Shown: positions 1 to 10,422 of the stretch, piece by piece | Numbering within the stretch: position 1 is the first letter of the stretch | How the letters are laid out: each line of letters begins with the position of its first letter | Assembly: GCA_009760855.2 (NCBI GenBank) | Contig: WPIO01000039.1 | Location: 1,219,001-1,283,000 of the forward strand | DNA: 64,000 bases | Reading direction: 5' to 3' | Source: Cristatella mucedo | Taxonomy: Eukaryota > Bryozoa > Phylactolaemata > Cristatellidae | The notes under the pieces: model-generated | What the model was told of the DNA's origin: nothing | Seen by the model: the letters and a program-made list of their open reading frames with translations, nothing else | The model's database searches: none | Made by a program: the position numbers and the translations under genes

Positions 1-302
1 TGCATTATCACTAGTAACCATCCGAGATAACACCCATAGCCATACATGAAGCAGCATTTTTCACAGTCCAACTGTGCTACAGACTGAGTACTTGCATTCC
101 TCTTAAGCTTGCTTGACGAGCCCAAGATAAAAATCACCTACAGCTTATGTGTAGAATGCATAGACACGCAACCAGTTTTACGTTTGTGTAATATGTACGA
201 GGGTAATATTAAACTCATTATTTTTTCCATACACACAGTTTGACATACCATGAATTAAATGACAGAGGTATATTAATAGAGAGGGTGAGCGATAGGGTGT
301 AA

Positions 303-339
303 GGGAAAGAGTGAGAGAGAGAATGAGAGAAAGAGAGAT

Positions 340-424
<85 letters not shown>

Positions 425-491
425 GACAGAGAGAGACAGAGAGAGACAGAGAGAGACAGAGAGAGACAGAGAGAGAATAAGAGAGAGAGGG

Positions 492-522
<31 letters not shown>

Positions 523-561
523 GAGAGACAGAGAGAGAAAAAGAGAGAGAGAGACAGAGAT
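303..561. repeat. GACA/GAGA purine-rich microsatellite (copy 1)
   Basis: Runs of GACA and GAGA units on the plus strand, almost pure purine apart from the C of GACA. Both strands give long open frames of Arg-Glu-Asp-Thr or Ser-Leu-Val-Cys repeats, which are artefacts of the repeat. Tract length and unit order differ from those in copies 2 and 3. Confidence 0.95.
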
Positions 562-660
562 TAGGTGCAATCTATTTATCCTTCATTATTCAAGTGATTT
601 TGTATGCAGTTTAGTAGAGCACTATTCCATAACCCAGGACCGAAGATGGTTGACTTAAGC

Positions 661-1937
661 TACAGCTAATGACTAACTCTTTATATGCTAGCAATATTCA
701 TTTCTATAGATCTCACCTCTTAGCTGGCTGACAACAAGCCTTTACTTACAAAAGCATTATAATGATATCTAATAAAGTAGTAAATAATTGTTAGAAGCCC
801 ACTTTTCTTCTGATAACGTGATTGTGATTGAGCTTTAAGTATACCGTTAGTGCGCATCGATGAGTATGTAATTAGACGTCGCACGATCAGTCTTGTTTCA
901 ATTGAAAGCTTCCAGCTAGCATGAGGTGTGATGTGTATGATGGACATTTTTAAACACTTACAGTTTGGTCGGCCCAGCCTGGATCACATTTGTATACTTT
1001 CTTTCGTATCGATGTAAGCCGAGTGTTTTAATGAGGGGGCCTTTGGTGCACTCTATCGCGTTGCAAAACTGTTGGCAATTTTTGGAAATGCCTCCACAAG
1101 TGCACCTCTGATCGAACTAAGCATCCGTTACACGACTTCCTCCACCGGCCATGTTTAGATCTCGGACCTTAACTTGATTAAACAGATTATAACAACAACC
1201 CCCTCTCTAGTCTCACGAGGCTGATGAATTGCTTCGTCTTCGGCTGAGCCAAAGTTTCGTAGTACTTGAATACCTCAAAAGATGTCACGCAGACGCGTGT
1301 TCAAACTCAAAGATCTTAGTGCAAGTCAATTATATAAATTGTCAGCAAAATTTAATCGCGAATCTCTTGCCACCAAGTAGCACTTAGTTAAGAAGGAATG
1401 AAGTACAGATTGTAATAAGAGCAATACTTTTTCTATGTGGACTACCTATTGTCACCCAGGATTTTTCTATCATTTCAATATCATGTTACTTCATTCTTGG
1501 ATATAAAGTTAGTTTCTGTCATCATGTCTTGGCATGGAATCAAGATGGGTGGGTAACAACTTTGCACGTACACGAATATCATATCAACTCAGCAGCTTCC
1601 ATTAGTTTCAGCTACTTAACGTTTAATGGTTTTGGAAGTGCTCAAACAAACGTGCAGCAGCGATATTAGTCATAGCCTTGGACCAAAATTAGACTTGTCT
1701 AGCTGTCTTCTTTCAGCTTTTCTTCGTAGTGCGATCAGAGGCATTTATACTGGGAAAAACTCGGCTGCTAAGCTTGTTTCTTTTAAATATCACATCTGTG
1801 GCATTGCACATCTTCCCACTCACTAGTAGTAGCTCCCAGCTTATTTAATCGATGTACTGATCACTCTTCCGTCTCTGCTCTTTTCGATATGCTTCTCATC
1901 ATTCGAGATTACTCGGAGATTGAGCCATTTGTAACTA
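661..1937 (+). repeat. Q block, non-coding unit sequence
   Basis: No convincing gene. It is repeated at about 9062-11376 (with a LINE inside) and 18460-19896, and in diverged form near 33014, 40100 and 55255. Near 1852 copy 1 lacks 89 bp that copy 3 retains at 19725-19813. Short open frames here differ between the older copies. Confidence 0.75.
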
Positions 1938-2370
1938 TGCTAGTTCCTCGCACCTGACAATAGTTACTGAATTCGTTCCAAACAATTGCAGGCATGAGAA
2001 AAACAGCCTGTCGTGAAGTCTGTGCAAGTTGATTGCAACAATAAAAGCTACCAACTTCCGCGAAATTATTTCTTGCAATCCTAAACCAGGCATTAATGCA
2101 AAACATGCCAACACACACGTGAAGCGAGCAAACACTGACCCAGCATGTAATTTCCTAATGATACTAGCAATTCCTGGGCTTTGCAATCTAGGAGGGGGCA
2201 GTGAGCTGACCTAGTAGCCGTTCAGGGCTTTGAAGCAAGGCTTCAAATAGCTAGTGTGCAGCACAAGAACCTGCACTACAACAATGCGAGCAGCCGGATG
2301 TGTCGCCAGGCGACTGCAGCCGTTCACTTCTAAGACCTCTACGGTTTCTTGAGAATGCCGAAACCAATAA
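1938..2370 (+). repeat. Core repeat, first occurrence in unit (core 1)
   Basis: A block of about 430 bp found twice in each complete young unit, here and at 5530-5960, and several more times in the older array. Recognisable pieces in order are AGAAAAACAGCCTG, a GAAG...TGTGCA segment, CCTAATGAT followed by AGCAAT, and a TTCTTGAGAATGCC segment. Similarity between core 1 and core 2 covers only this stretch. Short frames are open in some copies and broken in others, so no function is assigned. Confidence 0.8.
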
Positions 2371-2399
2371 TGTAATAAAATGAATCGTTTACAGTTTGG

Positions 2400-3535
2400 T
2401 GTGCCTGCCGCCTGCTTACTACCGTTGCCCTCAGATCCCGAAGAGGAGATACTCTGCAGTCCGTGGATTTTCTAATCCAGAATCATCCTTATACACCGTA
2501 CACATTTAATAAAAACGTAAATATGAGCTTTTTAGCACAAGTAAATCCGAATTATGCTGTGATTAGTAGTAAAACATCGCAGCATCTGCTATCGAGTACA
2601 TTTGCCTGTCATATGGAATTTAATCAAGGACTGGTTAACAAAAAAGAAGGCGCCTGTCTTTTATGTTCGAAAAATAGAGCATAGTTTTCCAAATTAGCAA
2701 ACCCGACCATAAAAGAAGAGTGTGAACTCTAGACTAACACAGTCGGATTTCTACTCAATACATATCGATGAAGATGAGAGCGTATGCACAGAATCAAATT
2801 AATCCAAACGCATAACCAAATGAACCCAAGATTGATCTTCTTGAATTAGAATTGGGTTTCAAAATACCTGTAAGGTTTTTAACTGTAAACCTTCGGATAA
2901 TTAAAAAGTTGTAGCAATATACTTCTGATTATTCGGTACCTACAAAACTAGTTTAGAAAAGCAGGTGAATGGCTCATTTTGGTGTGCTTATTGTTGAATT
3001 ACAATTAGTTGGCACTGTTCTTACCACCTAGGGTTTAGACACGTAAGCATTCAAATTGCTTCGAATCCTCGACGGCTAGCACAACAGCTCATTTACTTTT
3101 CCCTTCAAGTCTAATGGTTGCCCATTGTCAGTGCTTATAATAACAATAGTATTTGTTGATGCTGGTCATATAGGGTCTGTGTTAGAAACTTTCGTACAAG
3201 TACTGCAAAAGTTCGAGCCTAATTTAACATGTGTCGTAGGCTAGCTTGGTTTTAACTGCACTCAACTTTATTTCTATGATAATGACTGCAACAATAGTCT
3301 TCTTCATAGCACTAACGTTAAACGTTTTCTTTACGGTGGAAAAATATCATCGGTCAAGAGTTTCTCTTTTTAATCCATAAAGGTTTTAAATATGCGATTG
3401 TAGTCTCGTGGATAGCTTAGCAACAGTATCTCACCCCTAGGTGCAGTCATAGTCAGAAATTAATTAACACAACCTCTCGGATAAAGGTCTTTTTGAAGCC
3501 AATGCACGTGAGGGCGATTGGTCCGTTACACGGCC
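2400..3535 (+). repeat. Y block, non-coding unit sequence
   Basis: No gene seen. The block follows core 1 and ends with a conserved segment around GCCAATGCACGTGAGG. Diverged copies occur near 23340, 26090, 36240-36800, 45540-46160 and 58640-59230. In several of them a LINE-A tail begins directly afterwards. Confidence 0.7.
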
Positions 3536-3579
3536 ATATTAGGGCTACAAAGTCATTTTAATTACGATAACCATAAGAA

Positions 3580-4290
3580 TCTCTGTAATAATAACATATT
3601 TTATAAAGCAGCCTCAGAGACTTAATCTTTCTAATTCACGCTTTTCGCTTGCTGCCCTGGAATGACGATCGAGTTCTATGTGGTAGCATGCTCGATAGAC
3701 GAAGTGAATAAGTAGTTAGGGGTGACATGCAGACGGTCAGCATGCAAGTGAGGTCAGTGGCCACATGCTGTGTTGGCAGGCATAAGTATATAAAGGTCTC
3801 ATCACAGGGACCCACTAAACGCTATGATGAATATATGCGTTTTTACTTTATTTTCAAACTTGGTCAAGACAGGAAATTTCGTCACTCAAGTAGTGATTGA
3901 GGTCCAGGCTTTCTAAGCATACAAACTAAATGCAGGTTCTGAAAAAGATTTGAGGTTCGAACAAGTTACAGGTAACCAGCTTGAGTCTAAGAAGCTTGTG
4001 GCACGATGCTTTGACTCGTGGTTAAGATGATCTAAGAGGGTGGCTGGAGCTAAAGAATGAAGGCACCTAAACGTGTGACAAAACTTTGCAGTCGATACGT
4101 TGCTTGAGGCAATTCAGTGCAGGTCATATGGCGAAAGGTGGAATGGTGCTGCAACTACGACACTCGCGAAAATGAAGCTGACCTGCAGGGTTTAGAAACT
4201 GCAGTAAGCCTCTGATTGCTCAAGCCGGTGCACCAGCAAGCACTGAGTTAAAAATGCCACGACGGAATGACACAATTTCATGAACACAAT
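3580..4290 (-). mobile_element. Old LINE-A (L2/CR1-like) 3' remnant
   Basis: On the minus strand this matches the 3' part of family A. It holds the degraded stem-loop near 3600-3655, the GGGTCCCTGTGA-like segment near 3805, and the end of the reverse transcriptase region near 4100-4200. The reading frame is broken. The same remnant lies at the same unit position at 13019, and near 36868, 46195 and 59285, so the insertion predates most array duplications. The 5' end is truncated, as expected for target-primed reverse transcription. Confidence 0.85.
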
Positions 4291-4322
4291 TATTTGTCAT
4301 ATTCCTGACTAATAATTACCAA

Positions 4323-4406
4323 CTTTTTATATTTATATTTACATATTTTTTATATTTATATATTTTATATTTATATTTTATATTTATATTTTTATTTTTA
4401 TATTAG
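4323..4406. repeat. AT-rich TTTATAT minisatellite
   Basis: Imperfect repeats of TTTATAT and TATTTATAT, at the 5'-truncated side of the LINE-A remnant. Copy 2 has a slightly different version at 13761-13842. The tract ends in ATATTAG (4400-4406), which also occurs at 3536-3542; the pair flanks the segment missing from copy 3. Confidence 0.9.
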
Positions 4407-4407
4407 G

Positions 4408-5529
4408 ACTTTAAGGTCGCTCTTTACCAGTGGTTTAACTCACATTAAGTGAGCATTCCAAAGGCACGCTTTAAGTCGGGCCGATGGGGTAATAACAGGC
4501 CCGATAACCACTAGGTTAGAGAAACTCACAGTGATGCATGTGGGGGGAGAGTGCTGAGCGGTTCGAGACAATGCAAGGAATATTAAAGGAGCCGGTACTT
4601 AGTTCACAGTTCATGCCCAACGAGAGGCATCCAAGCTGGCCGTTCAGGCCATGGCTCGTTGGTGGCTCCAGATGCTTTTCTTTTGTTGATGCATGGTTCA
4701 CGATTCTTAGCAACAGCATTAATATCTTGGAATGCATTTCATCTTTGACGACGAAGCGATATCAGCTGCTAACGATCGTAAGTGACGTGCATGTCACAAG
4801 CTACCTGCGTAGCTAAGGTAGCCACAGGCTTTCGACATCCAGCAGGCAGAAGTGATAAGCGTTTAGATAGCCATAGAAACGTAATTTCCTTTGAGCTACT
4901 GTCAAAAAACAACCAGAATAACTGTAAAAAGGTCCTAGCTGTATCGTTTCCGCATACGGTGCTCGCCACAACTTCGGTTTTCTTAATCAGTAACACTCAC
5001 AGTCTTCTGAACGATCGAGGTTGTTCGGTTTCTCTCCCACCCTTGGTTGCCATTTCGCCTGACACTTTCTGGAGGCTAAGCCACTACAAGGAACTGCCAA
5101 TTCATCTTCAGGCTAGACTTTCAACTTACAAAAAGAGATAATACCTTACCGACCCTGGCTGCAACATGCATTGACACCTGAGCATTAGACTGTCGTTTTT
5201 CGTTCAGTAGCCTGAGAGACGTTGTAAATCGCTAAAGATTAAGCGTCAGCTGCTTCCGCATTGCCGATAGTTGCTATTGCCATAGGTGGTGAAACACACC
5301 ATGCCAATATTAGCGATCTCCAAACTTGAGGTAGGCTAATAAATTGTATGCTGACATCGTCTATTAACGGCTTCCGGGTGATCAGGCTGCAGACTGGCCT
5401 ATTCATAACGACACTAGGCTGCACAAATCTTGCCTCCGAGAGGCTATGGTGACAGCTAATACACGGTCAATGTATTCGCATCATGTTTGAATAGTCTCTG
5501 CAACTATGCTTAAGTGACCCGCTCAGCAC
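4408..5529 (+). repeat. Unit sequence between LINE-A tail and core 2
   Basis: No gene seen. The first part (to about 5030) is recognised only in the three young copies; in the older array this position holds LINE-B and X sequence. The second part, from GGAACTGCCAAT near 5092, is shared with old copies near 25450, 44090, 52810 and 62845. An open frame of 119 codons at 4782-5141 recurs in copy 2 but has no recognisable domain. Confidence 0.65.
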
Positions 5530-5960
5530 CTAGTTTGTCCATTAATAGCATGTAAGCATAGTGACTGAAAGTGTCACAAAATATTTGCAGTATTAGAAAA
5601 ACTGATTTATGTGAAGCCTGTGCAGACGTGATTCAATAAATAAAGTTTTCTCCTTCCTCGAAATTTCTAGCTACAGTCCCGTTCAATGCATTGTTAAAAA
5701 CGCACCAAAACTGGGGAAACGAGAAAGGTCTAGCTAAGCGAATACTTTCCTAATGATCCAGCAATGCTCGCATCTAAAAGTTTGGAAGGAGATGGAGTGG
5801 GCTGACAATGTAGCCGTTCAGAGGCTTGTTGCACAGCATGAAGAAGCGAGAATGCAGCACAAGTACCTTGGTTACAGCAACAAGAGCAGATGGATGCATC
5901 ACCAGATGGGTCCTGCCGATTTATATACGGAACGGTACAATTCTTTGTGAATACCCAGAC
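5530..5960 (+). repeat. Core repeat, second occurrence in unit (core 2)
   Basis: Diverged duplicate of 1938-2370 in the same orientation. It keeps the GAAGCCTGTGCAGACGTGAT segment, the CTAATGATCCAGCAAT segment and the final TGAATACCCAGACC segment. Open frames of 65 and 95 codons on opposite strands overlap here. Neither has a recognisable domain. Confidence 0.8.
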
Positions 5961-6019
5961 CATTACACCGTGAGTAGTAAGAAATAAATGTTCATTCACC
6001 ATCTTATTATTTGTCAAAG

Positions 6020-6660
6020 GGGGTTAGAGAAAGCCATCTAAAGAGTGCACCTACCTCCGCCTGTCATGCCTACGTTAGTGATGTCAACTAGGTAAGGTTT
6101 CATGGGTTTTAAGGTGTCTGACGAATGTTTAAAGGATTGCTACCTCGCAGCCGTGACGAGAAGCTTTAATTTGACTTTGCATCTTTAAACTGCTTTTAAC
6201 CGGATCTCTTATTAAAGTTGTTTGCAAGTGCATTCCAGGTCACCACATTTTCTTAGGGTTGCTATCATGCATTAGACCTGGGTAGACACTATGGCACATT
6301 TCCTTTTCTGAGGTCGGATTAAATTGAATGTTTTCAAATTAAAGCAATGGTATAATAACTTTCCCAAGTCTCATGCGAGTCCTCACAGCAGTCTTGACAT
6401 CAAAGAAATTCAATTTAACGACATAATTTGTGATGACATCCCTAAGGATTTTATTAGTACCGCCTATCAATTATTTATACTCAGGCGCTCGACGGGATGT
6501 TTACACGGCAGCAGCGGAATCCGAGATGACGAGCAGCTTTGTCATCGTGAATAAGCACACACATCAAGGTCAGACAGGTATCACTGGCCGGGGCTGCTGG
6601 TGCATAAAGAACCTCGCCATAATCCGGTGCTCTTTTGCAACCTTAGTTACTGATTGCGAA
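6020..6660 (+). other. Region upstream of peptide gene, copy 1
   Basis: Non-coding by inspection. It is repeated upstream of the second gene (about 15460-16100), and diverged versions lie upstream of the dead copy at 30513 (from about 29830) and directly before 37395. A frame open from 6430 runs into the peptide-gene exon, but the ATG at 6724 is preferred: it starts a clean signal peptide and lies shortly after a TATA-like site. Confidence 0.6.
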
Positions 6661-6667
6661 CCGCGAC

Positions 6668-6675
6668 TATTTAAG
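6668..6675 (+). promoter_or_regulatory. TATA-like box of peptide gene 1
   Basis: TATTTAAG lies 56 bases before the ATG. A start about 30 bases downstream would give a 5' leader of roughly 25 bases. It is identical in copy 2, while the dead copies have weaker versions at this point (CTATTAAGG and CTCTTTAAGG). Inference from position and motif only. Confidence 0.5.
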
Positions 6676-6723
6676 GTTGAAGTTGATTGCCATTTATCGT
6701 CACTTGGTAGCAAATCTACGACT

Positions 6724-7137
6724 ATGGCTGCACGAATTAGCTTTCTGCTCGCCGCCGCCATGCTATTCATTGCAGCCGTCTCTGCACAGGCAGGTTGGGA
6801 AGGTGACGGCCACGGCGTCAAGGAACCCGATGAGCCGGTCAAAGGTATTTTCTAAGCAAGTGAGGCTGTGAGAAAGCCTCAGCTGCACAGCTGCTAGCAC
6901 CACTTGAACAGAGCGATACCGATGCAAGTAACCTATTTGATGCCTTCAGTTTCAGGGAGTTGCTCATGCTTCGCCAAGGGCAACACGTACCGTGCTGTGG
7001 ACCACTGCAGGAGCTTCCTCCAGTCAACGGCCTTTATATCTCCTACGAAGCTCAACTGCCCATATGGTACTATCTTCAACACCAAGGTGTGCGTTTGCGA
7101 CTATCCATACAGGACCAACTGCCCAAAGGGATGTTGA
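6724..7137 (+). CDS. Secreted cysteine-rich peptide with CBM14-like domain, gene 1 (two exons)
   Basis: Two exons, 6724-6844 and 6956-7137, joined across a 111-base intron (GT at 6845, AG at 6954-6955), give a protein of about 100 residues. Residues 1-21 are a typical signal peptide: basic start (MAAR), hydrophobic core, and an Ala-Val-Ser-Ala cleavage site. About 20 acidic, glycine-rich residues follow, then a cysteine-rich domain encoded wholly by exon 2. The stretch CPYGTIFN...CDYPYRTNC matches the second half of the peritrophin-A/CBM14 chitin-binding fold, whose usual form is CPxGxxF...CDxPxxxxC. One canonical cysteine is replaced (SFLQS), and there are extra cysteines in KVCVC and at the C terminus, giving eight in all. 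The protein is probably exported and may bind chitin or another glycan; a cysteine-rich defence or structural peptide is an alternative. A second AG at 6948-6949 would keep the frame and add Val-Ser. Gene 2 differs at two residues. Confidence 0.8.
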
Positions 7138-7253
7138 TAAGATCACAGCCCACTGTGGTGTGATTCCCTTGTAAGATCAACTGTCATCTTTATATTTCAA
7201 GTTGGCAGTGGTATATCTTGCTACGGGATACCGGCTTGTCAAACCTATAGAGA

Positions 7254-7259
7254 AATAAA
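7254..7259 (+). promoter_or_regulatory. Polyadenylation signal of peptide gene 1
   Basis: AATAAA lies 117 bases after the stop codon, in AGAAATAAATAAATT. With the TATA-like site it outlines a compact transcript of roughly 570 bases of genomic sequence. Copy 2 has the same signal at 16694-16699. Confidence 0.65.
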
Positions 7260-7279
7260 TAAATTAACAAGGTAAAATG

Positions 7280-8391
7280 TCTTTCTGGAATTTACTGGAT
7301 ATAGTTTTTATTTAACGTTGATGTGTCTTTGCCAAAGGTCGCAGCTCTAACATGAGTGCTTTGTGTGAATCGATTACTCATCAAGATTATAGTAAGGCAT
7401 AAAATCCGTGATAACAAATCTTTTGTAGGTAATTGAACGATTGCAATCAACAAAATTTGATTCTGATCATCTCCCGTCACCAGCAAGATTAGTTACAGCT
7501 TACCTAAACCATTAGGCCAGATAAATGAAATGCTTTAGTTTTTAAAGACTATTCAGCATTGTAACAAATACGAACAACGTTAAAAGGCAATAGTGGCTAA
7601 TGGAGTCTGAAGGATTCTTCATGGCCAATGAAGCTGATGACATTACTGATAGCGACCATCACGGGCTTTTCACACTTGCAATGCAATATTTATATAGGGT
7701 TAAATTGCAAGCTCTGTGCTGATAATCGATGAGTGCGATTTTGTTTCCCTTGCATTAACCAAGTACAAGTAGAGACTGTCAGAATTCACTGAATACACCC
7801 TTTGTACAAATGTCAGTATTTTTTGACATCCTTAAAGTTTGACCTGACATTGCAAGACCAGTATTAAAGAATTGAAGACCAATCAAATCTTCGGACTATT
7901 CAGCTTCACCTTGCTCAAAAGGAACGGTATACAAGAAGTAATTACTCACTACTCATCTGTAATTGCAGCTTTAGGTCAGCTTGCAAAATTGATAGTTGTC
8001 CGAATAAATCCTTTACCTAACAACACCGTGAGGCTTCTTTGTCCTTCAATGTTCGACTGGGCTATTGAGGCATACAGCCTTCTAGCAGTTGTAACTCACC
8101 TATAGTGGTGCCAATACAGTTGTTTGAAAGCCTGGAATGACTGAAACTCCGTTTCAGTTTTCAAAACGGCGGAAACGGCTTATAAACGTTTCTTAATGGT
8201 ATCAGCAAGTTAAGGATTAGTGGGTGAGACATAACGCAGTTACGGAAGGATTTCGCAAGTATAGAATACCTAGCGGAATCTTTTGGGAGAGCTTCTCCCT
8301 TTCCAGTCTCTGCCCTTCCTTCCTTCCCTTGAAAAAAGTAAGTTTTCCCCCACTCACTGACACATTATTAACCCGACAGCGGCTGATACGT
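7280..8391 (+). other. Downstream block of the unit
   Basis: No gene seen. It is repeated after gene 2 (16720-17831), and in diverged form after both dead genes (about 31250-31860 and 37970-38940) and near 27860-28740. Open frames of 77 (7872-8105) and 103 (8217-8528, minus strand) codons recur in copy 2 but match no family I recognise. Confidence 0.6.
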
Positions 8392-8693
8392 TGCATTATC
8401 ACTAGTAACCATCCGTGATAACACCCATAGCCGTACATGAAGCAGCATTTTCCACAGTCCAACTGTGCTACAGACTGAGTACTTGCATTCCTCTTAAGCT
8501 TGCTTGACGAGCCCAAGATAAAAATCACCTACAGCTTATGTGTAGAATGCATAGACACGCAACCAGTTTTACGTTTGTGTAATATGTACGAGGGTAATAT
8601 TAAACTCATTATTTTTTCCATACACACAGTTTGACATACCATGAATTGAGCGACAGAGGTATATTGATAGAGAGGGTGAGCGATAGGGTGTAA

Positions 8694-8962
<269 letters not shown>

Positions 8963-10422
8963 TAGGTGCCATCTATTTAGCCTTCATGATTCAAGTGATT
9001 TTGTATGCAGTTTAGTAGAGCACTATTCCATAACCCAGGACCGAAGATGGTTGACTTAAGCTACAGCTAATGACTAACTCTTTATATGCTAGCAATATTC
9101 ATTTCTATAGATCTCACCTCTTAGCTGGCTGACAACAAGCCTTTACTTACAAAAGCATTATAATGATATCTAATAAAGTAGTAAATAATTGTTAGAAGCC
9201 CACTTTTCTTCTGATAACGTGATTGTGATTGAGCTTTAAGTATACCGTTAGTGCGGGCTACTTTTATTAGTAAAAATTAGCCAACATGGCTACAAAAAAC
9301 AGAATCTAAAATAATCGCACAAATAGTTCGCATCGATGAGTATGTAATTAGACGTCGCACGATCAGTCTTGTTTCAATTGAAAGCTTCCAGCTAGCTAGC
9401 TATTGCATGAGGTGTGATGTGTATGATGGACATTTTTAAACACTTACAGTTTGGTCGGCCCAGCCTGGATCACATTTGTATACTTTCTTTCGTATCGATG
9501 TGAGCCGAGTGTTTTAATGAGCGGGCCTTTGGTGCACTCTATCCCGTTGCAAAACTGTTGGCAATTTTTGGAAATGCCTCCACAAGTGCACCTCTGATCG
9601 AACTAAGCATCCGTTACACGACTTCCTCCACCGGCCATGTTTAGATCTCGGACCTTAACTTGATTAAACAGATTATAACAACAACCCCCTCTCTAGTCTC
9701 ACGAGGCTGATGAATTGCTTCGTCTTCGGCTGAGCCAAAGTTTCGTAGTACTTGAATACCTCAAAAGATGTCACGCAGACGCGTGTTCAAACTCAAAGAT
9801 CTTAGTGCAAGTCAATTATATAAATTGTCAGCAAAATTTAATCGCGAATCTCTTGCCACCAAGTAGCACTTAGTTAAGAAGGAATGAAGTACAAATTGTA
9901 ATAAGAGCAATACTTTTTCTATGTGGACTACCTATTGTCACCCAGGATTTTTCTATCATTTCAATATCATGTTACTTCATTCTTGGATATAAAGTTAGTT
10001 TCTGTCATCATGTCTTGGCATGGAATCGAGATGGGTGGGTAACAACTTTGCACGTACACGATTATCATATCAACTCAGCAGCTTCCATTAGTTTCAGCTA
10101 CTTAACGTTTAATGGTTTTGGAAGTGCTCAAAGAAACGTGCAGCAGCGATATTAGTCATAGCCTTGGACCAAAATTAGACTTGTCTAGCTGTCTTCTTTC
10201 AGCTTTTCTTCGTAGTGCGATCAGAGGCATTTATACTGGGAAAAACTCGGCTGCTAAGCTTGTTTCTTTTAAATATCACATCTGTGGCATTGCACATCTT
10301 CCCACTCACTAGTAGTAGCTCCCAGCTTATTTAATCGACTTCAAGACTCCCGTAGCTCAGTTGTAGGAACCCACGATTCCTTGCTCCAGCTTATCCGTCT
10401 GAAGTACCTACTTTACGGGATA

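Larger units (their letters stand above)
1..8391 (+). repeat. Tandem array unit, copy 1 (young)
   Basis: The sequence beginning at 1 starts again at 8392 and at 17832, in the same orientation and order. Copy 1 is about 8.39 kb, against 9.44 kb for copy 2. Most of the difference is a LINE insertion present in copy 2 and absent here, plus an 89-bp deletion at about 1852. By eye copies 1 and 2 differ by only scattered substitutions, so the duplication is recent. The unit contains one complete peptide gene (6724-7137). The window starts inside the array, so the true left boundary is unseen. Confidence 0.95.

Noticed and set aside
178-658. Long open frames on both strands (Ser-Leu-Val-Cys and Arg-Asp-Thr-Gln runs), also at 8529-8972 and 18049-18453
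   Set aside because: They are the translation of GACA/GAGA repeats, change length between copies, and have no supporting context.
4782-5141. 119-codon frame repeated in copy 2
   Set aside because: Kept only because the copies are nearly identical; the third copy is broken, and there is no domain, signal peptide or promoter context.
5730-6017. Minus-strand 95-codon frame with a CSCCCN cluster in core 2, partly matched in other cores
   Set aside because: Stops and frame changes occur in most core copies, and an overlapping plus-strand frame is equally open. It was not distinguishable from repeat DNA.
6960-7174. Two more open frames overlapping exon 2 of the peptide gene
   Set aside because: Exon 2 happens to be open in all three plus-strand frames, but only one gives the signal peptide junction and the cysteine pattern.
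10345-10378. tRNA-like GTAGCTCAGTTGTAGG followed by CCCACGATTCC (also near 19737)
   Set aside because: The box-A-like and box-B-like parts are only about ten bases apart, no cloverleaf can form, and older copies of the block do not keep them.
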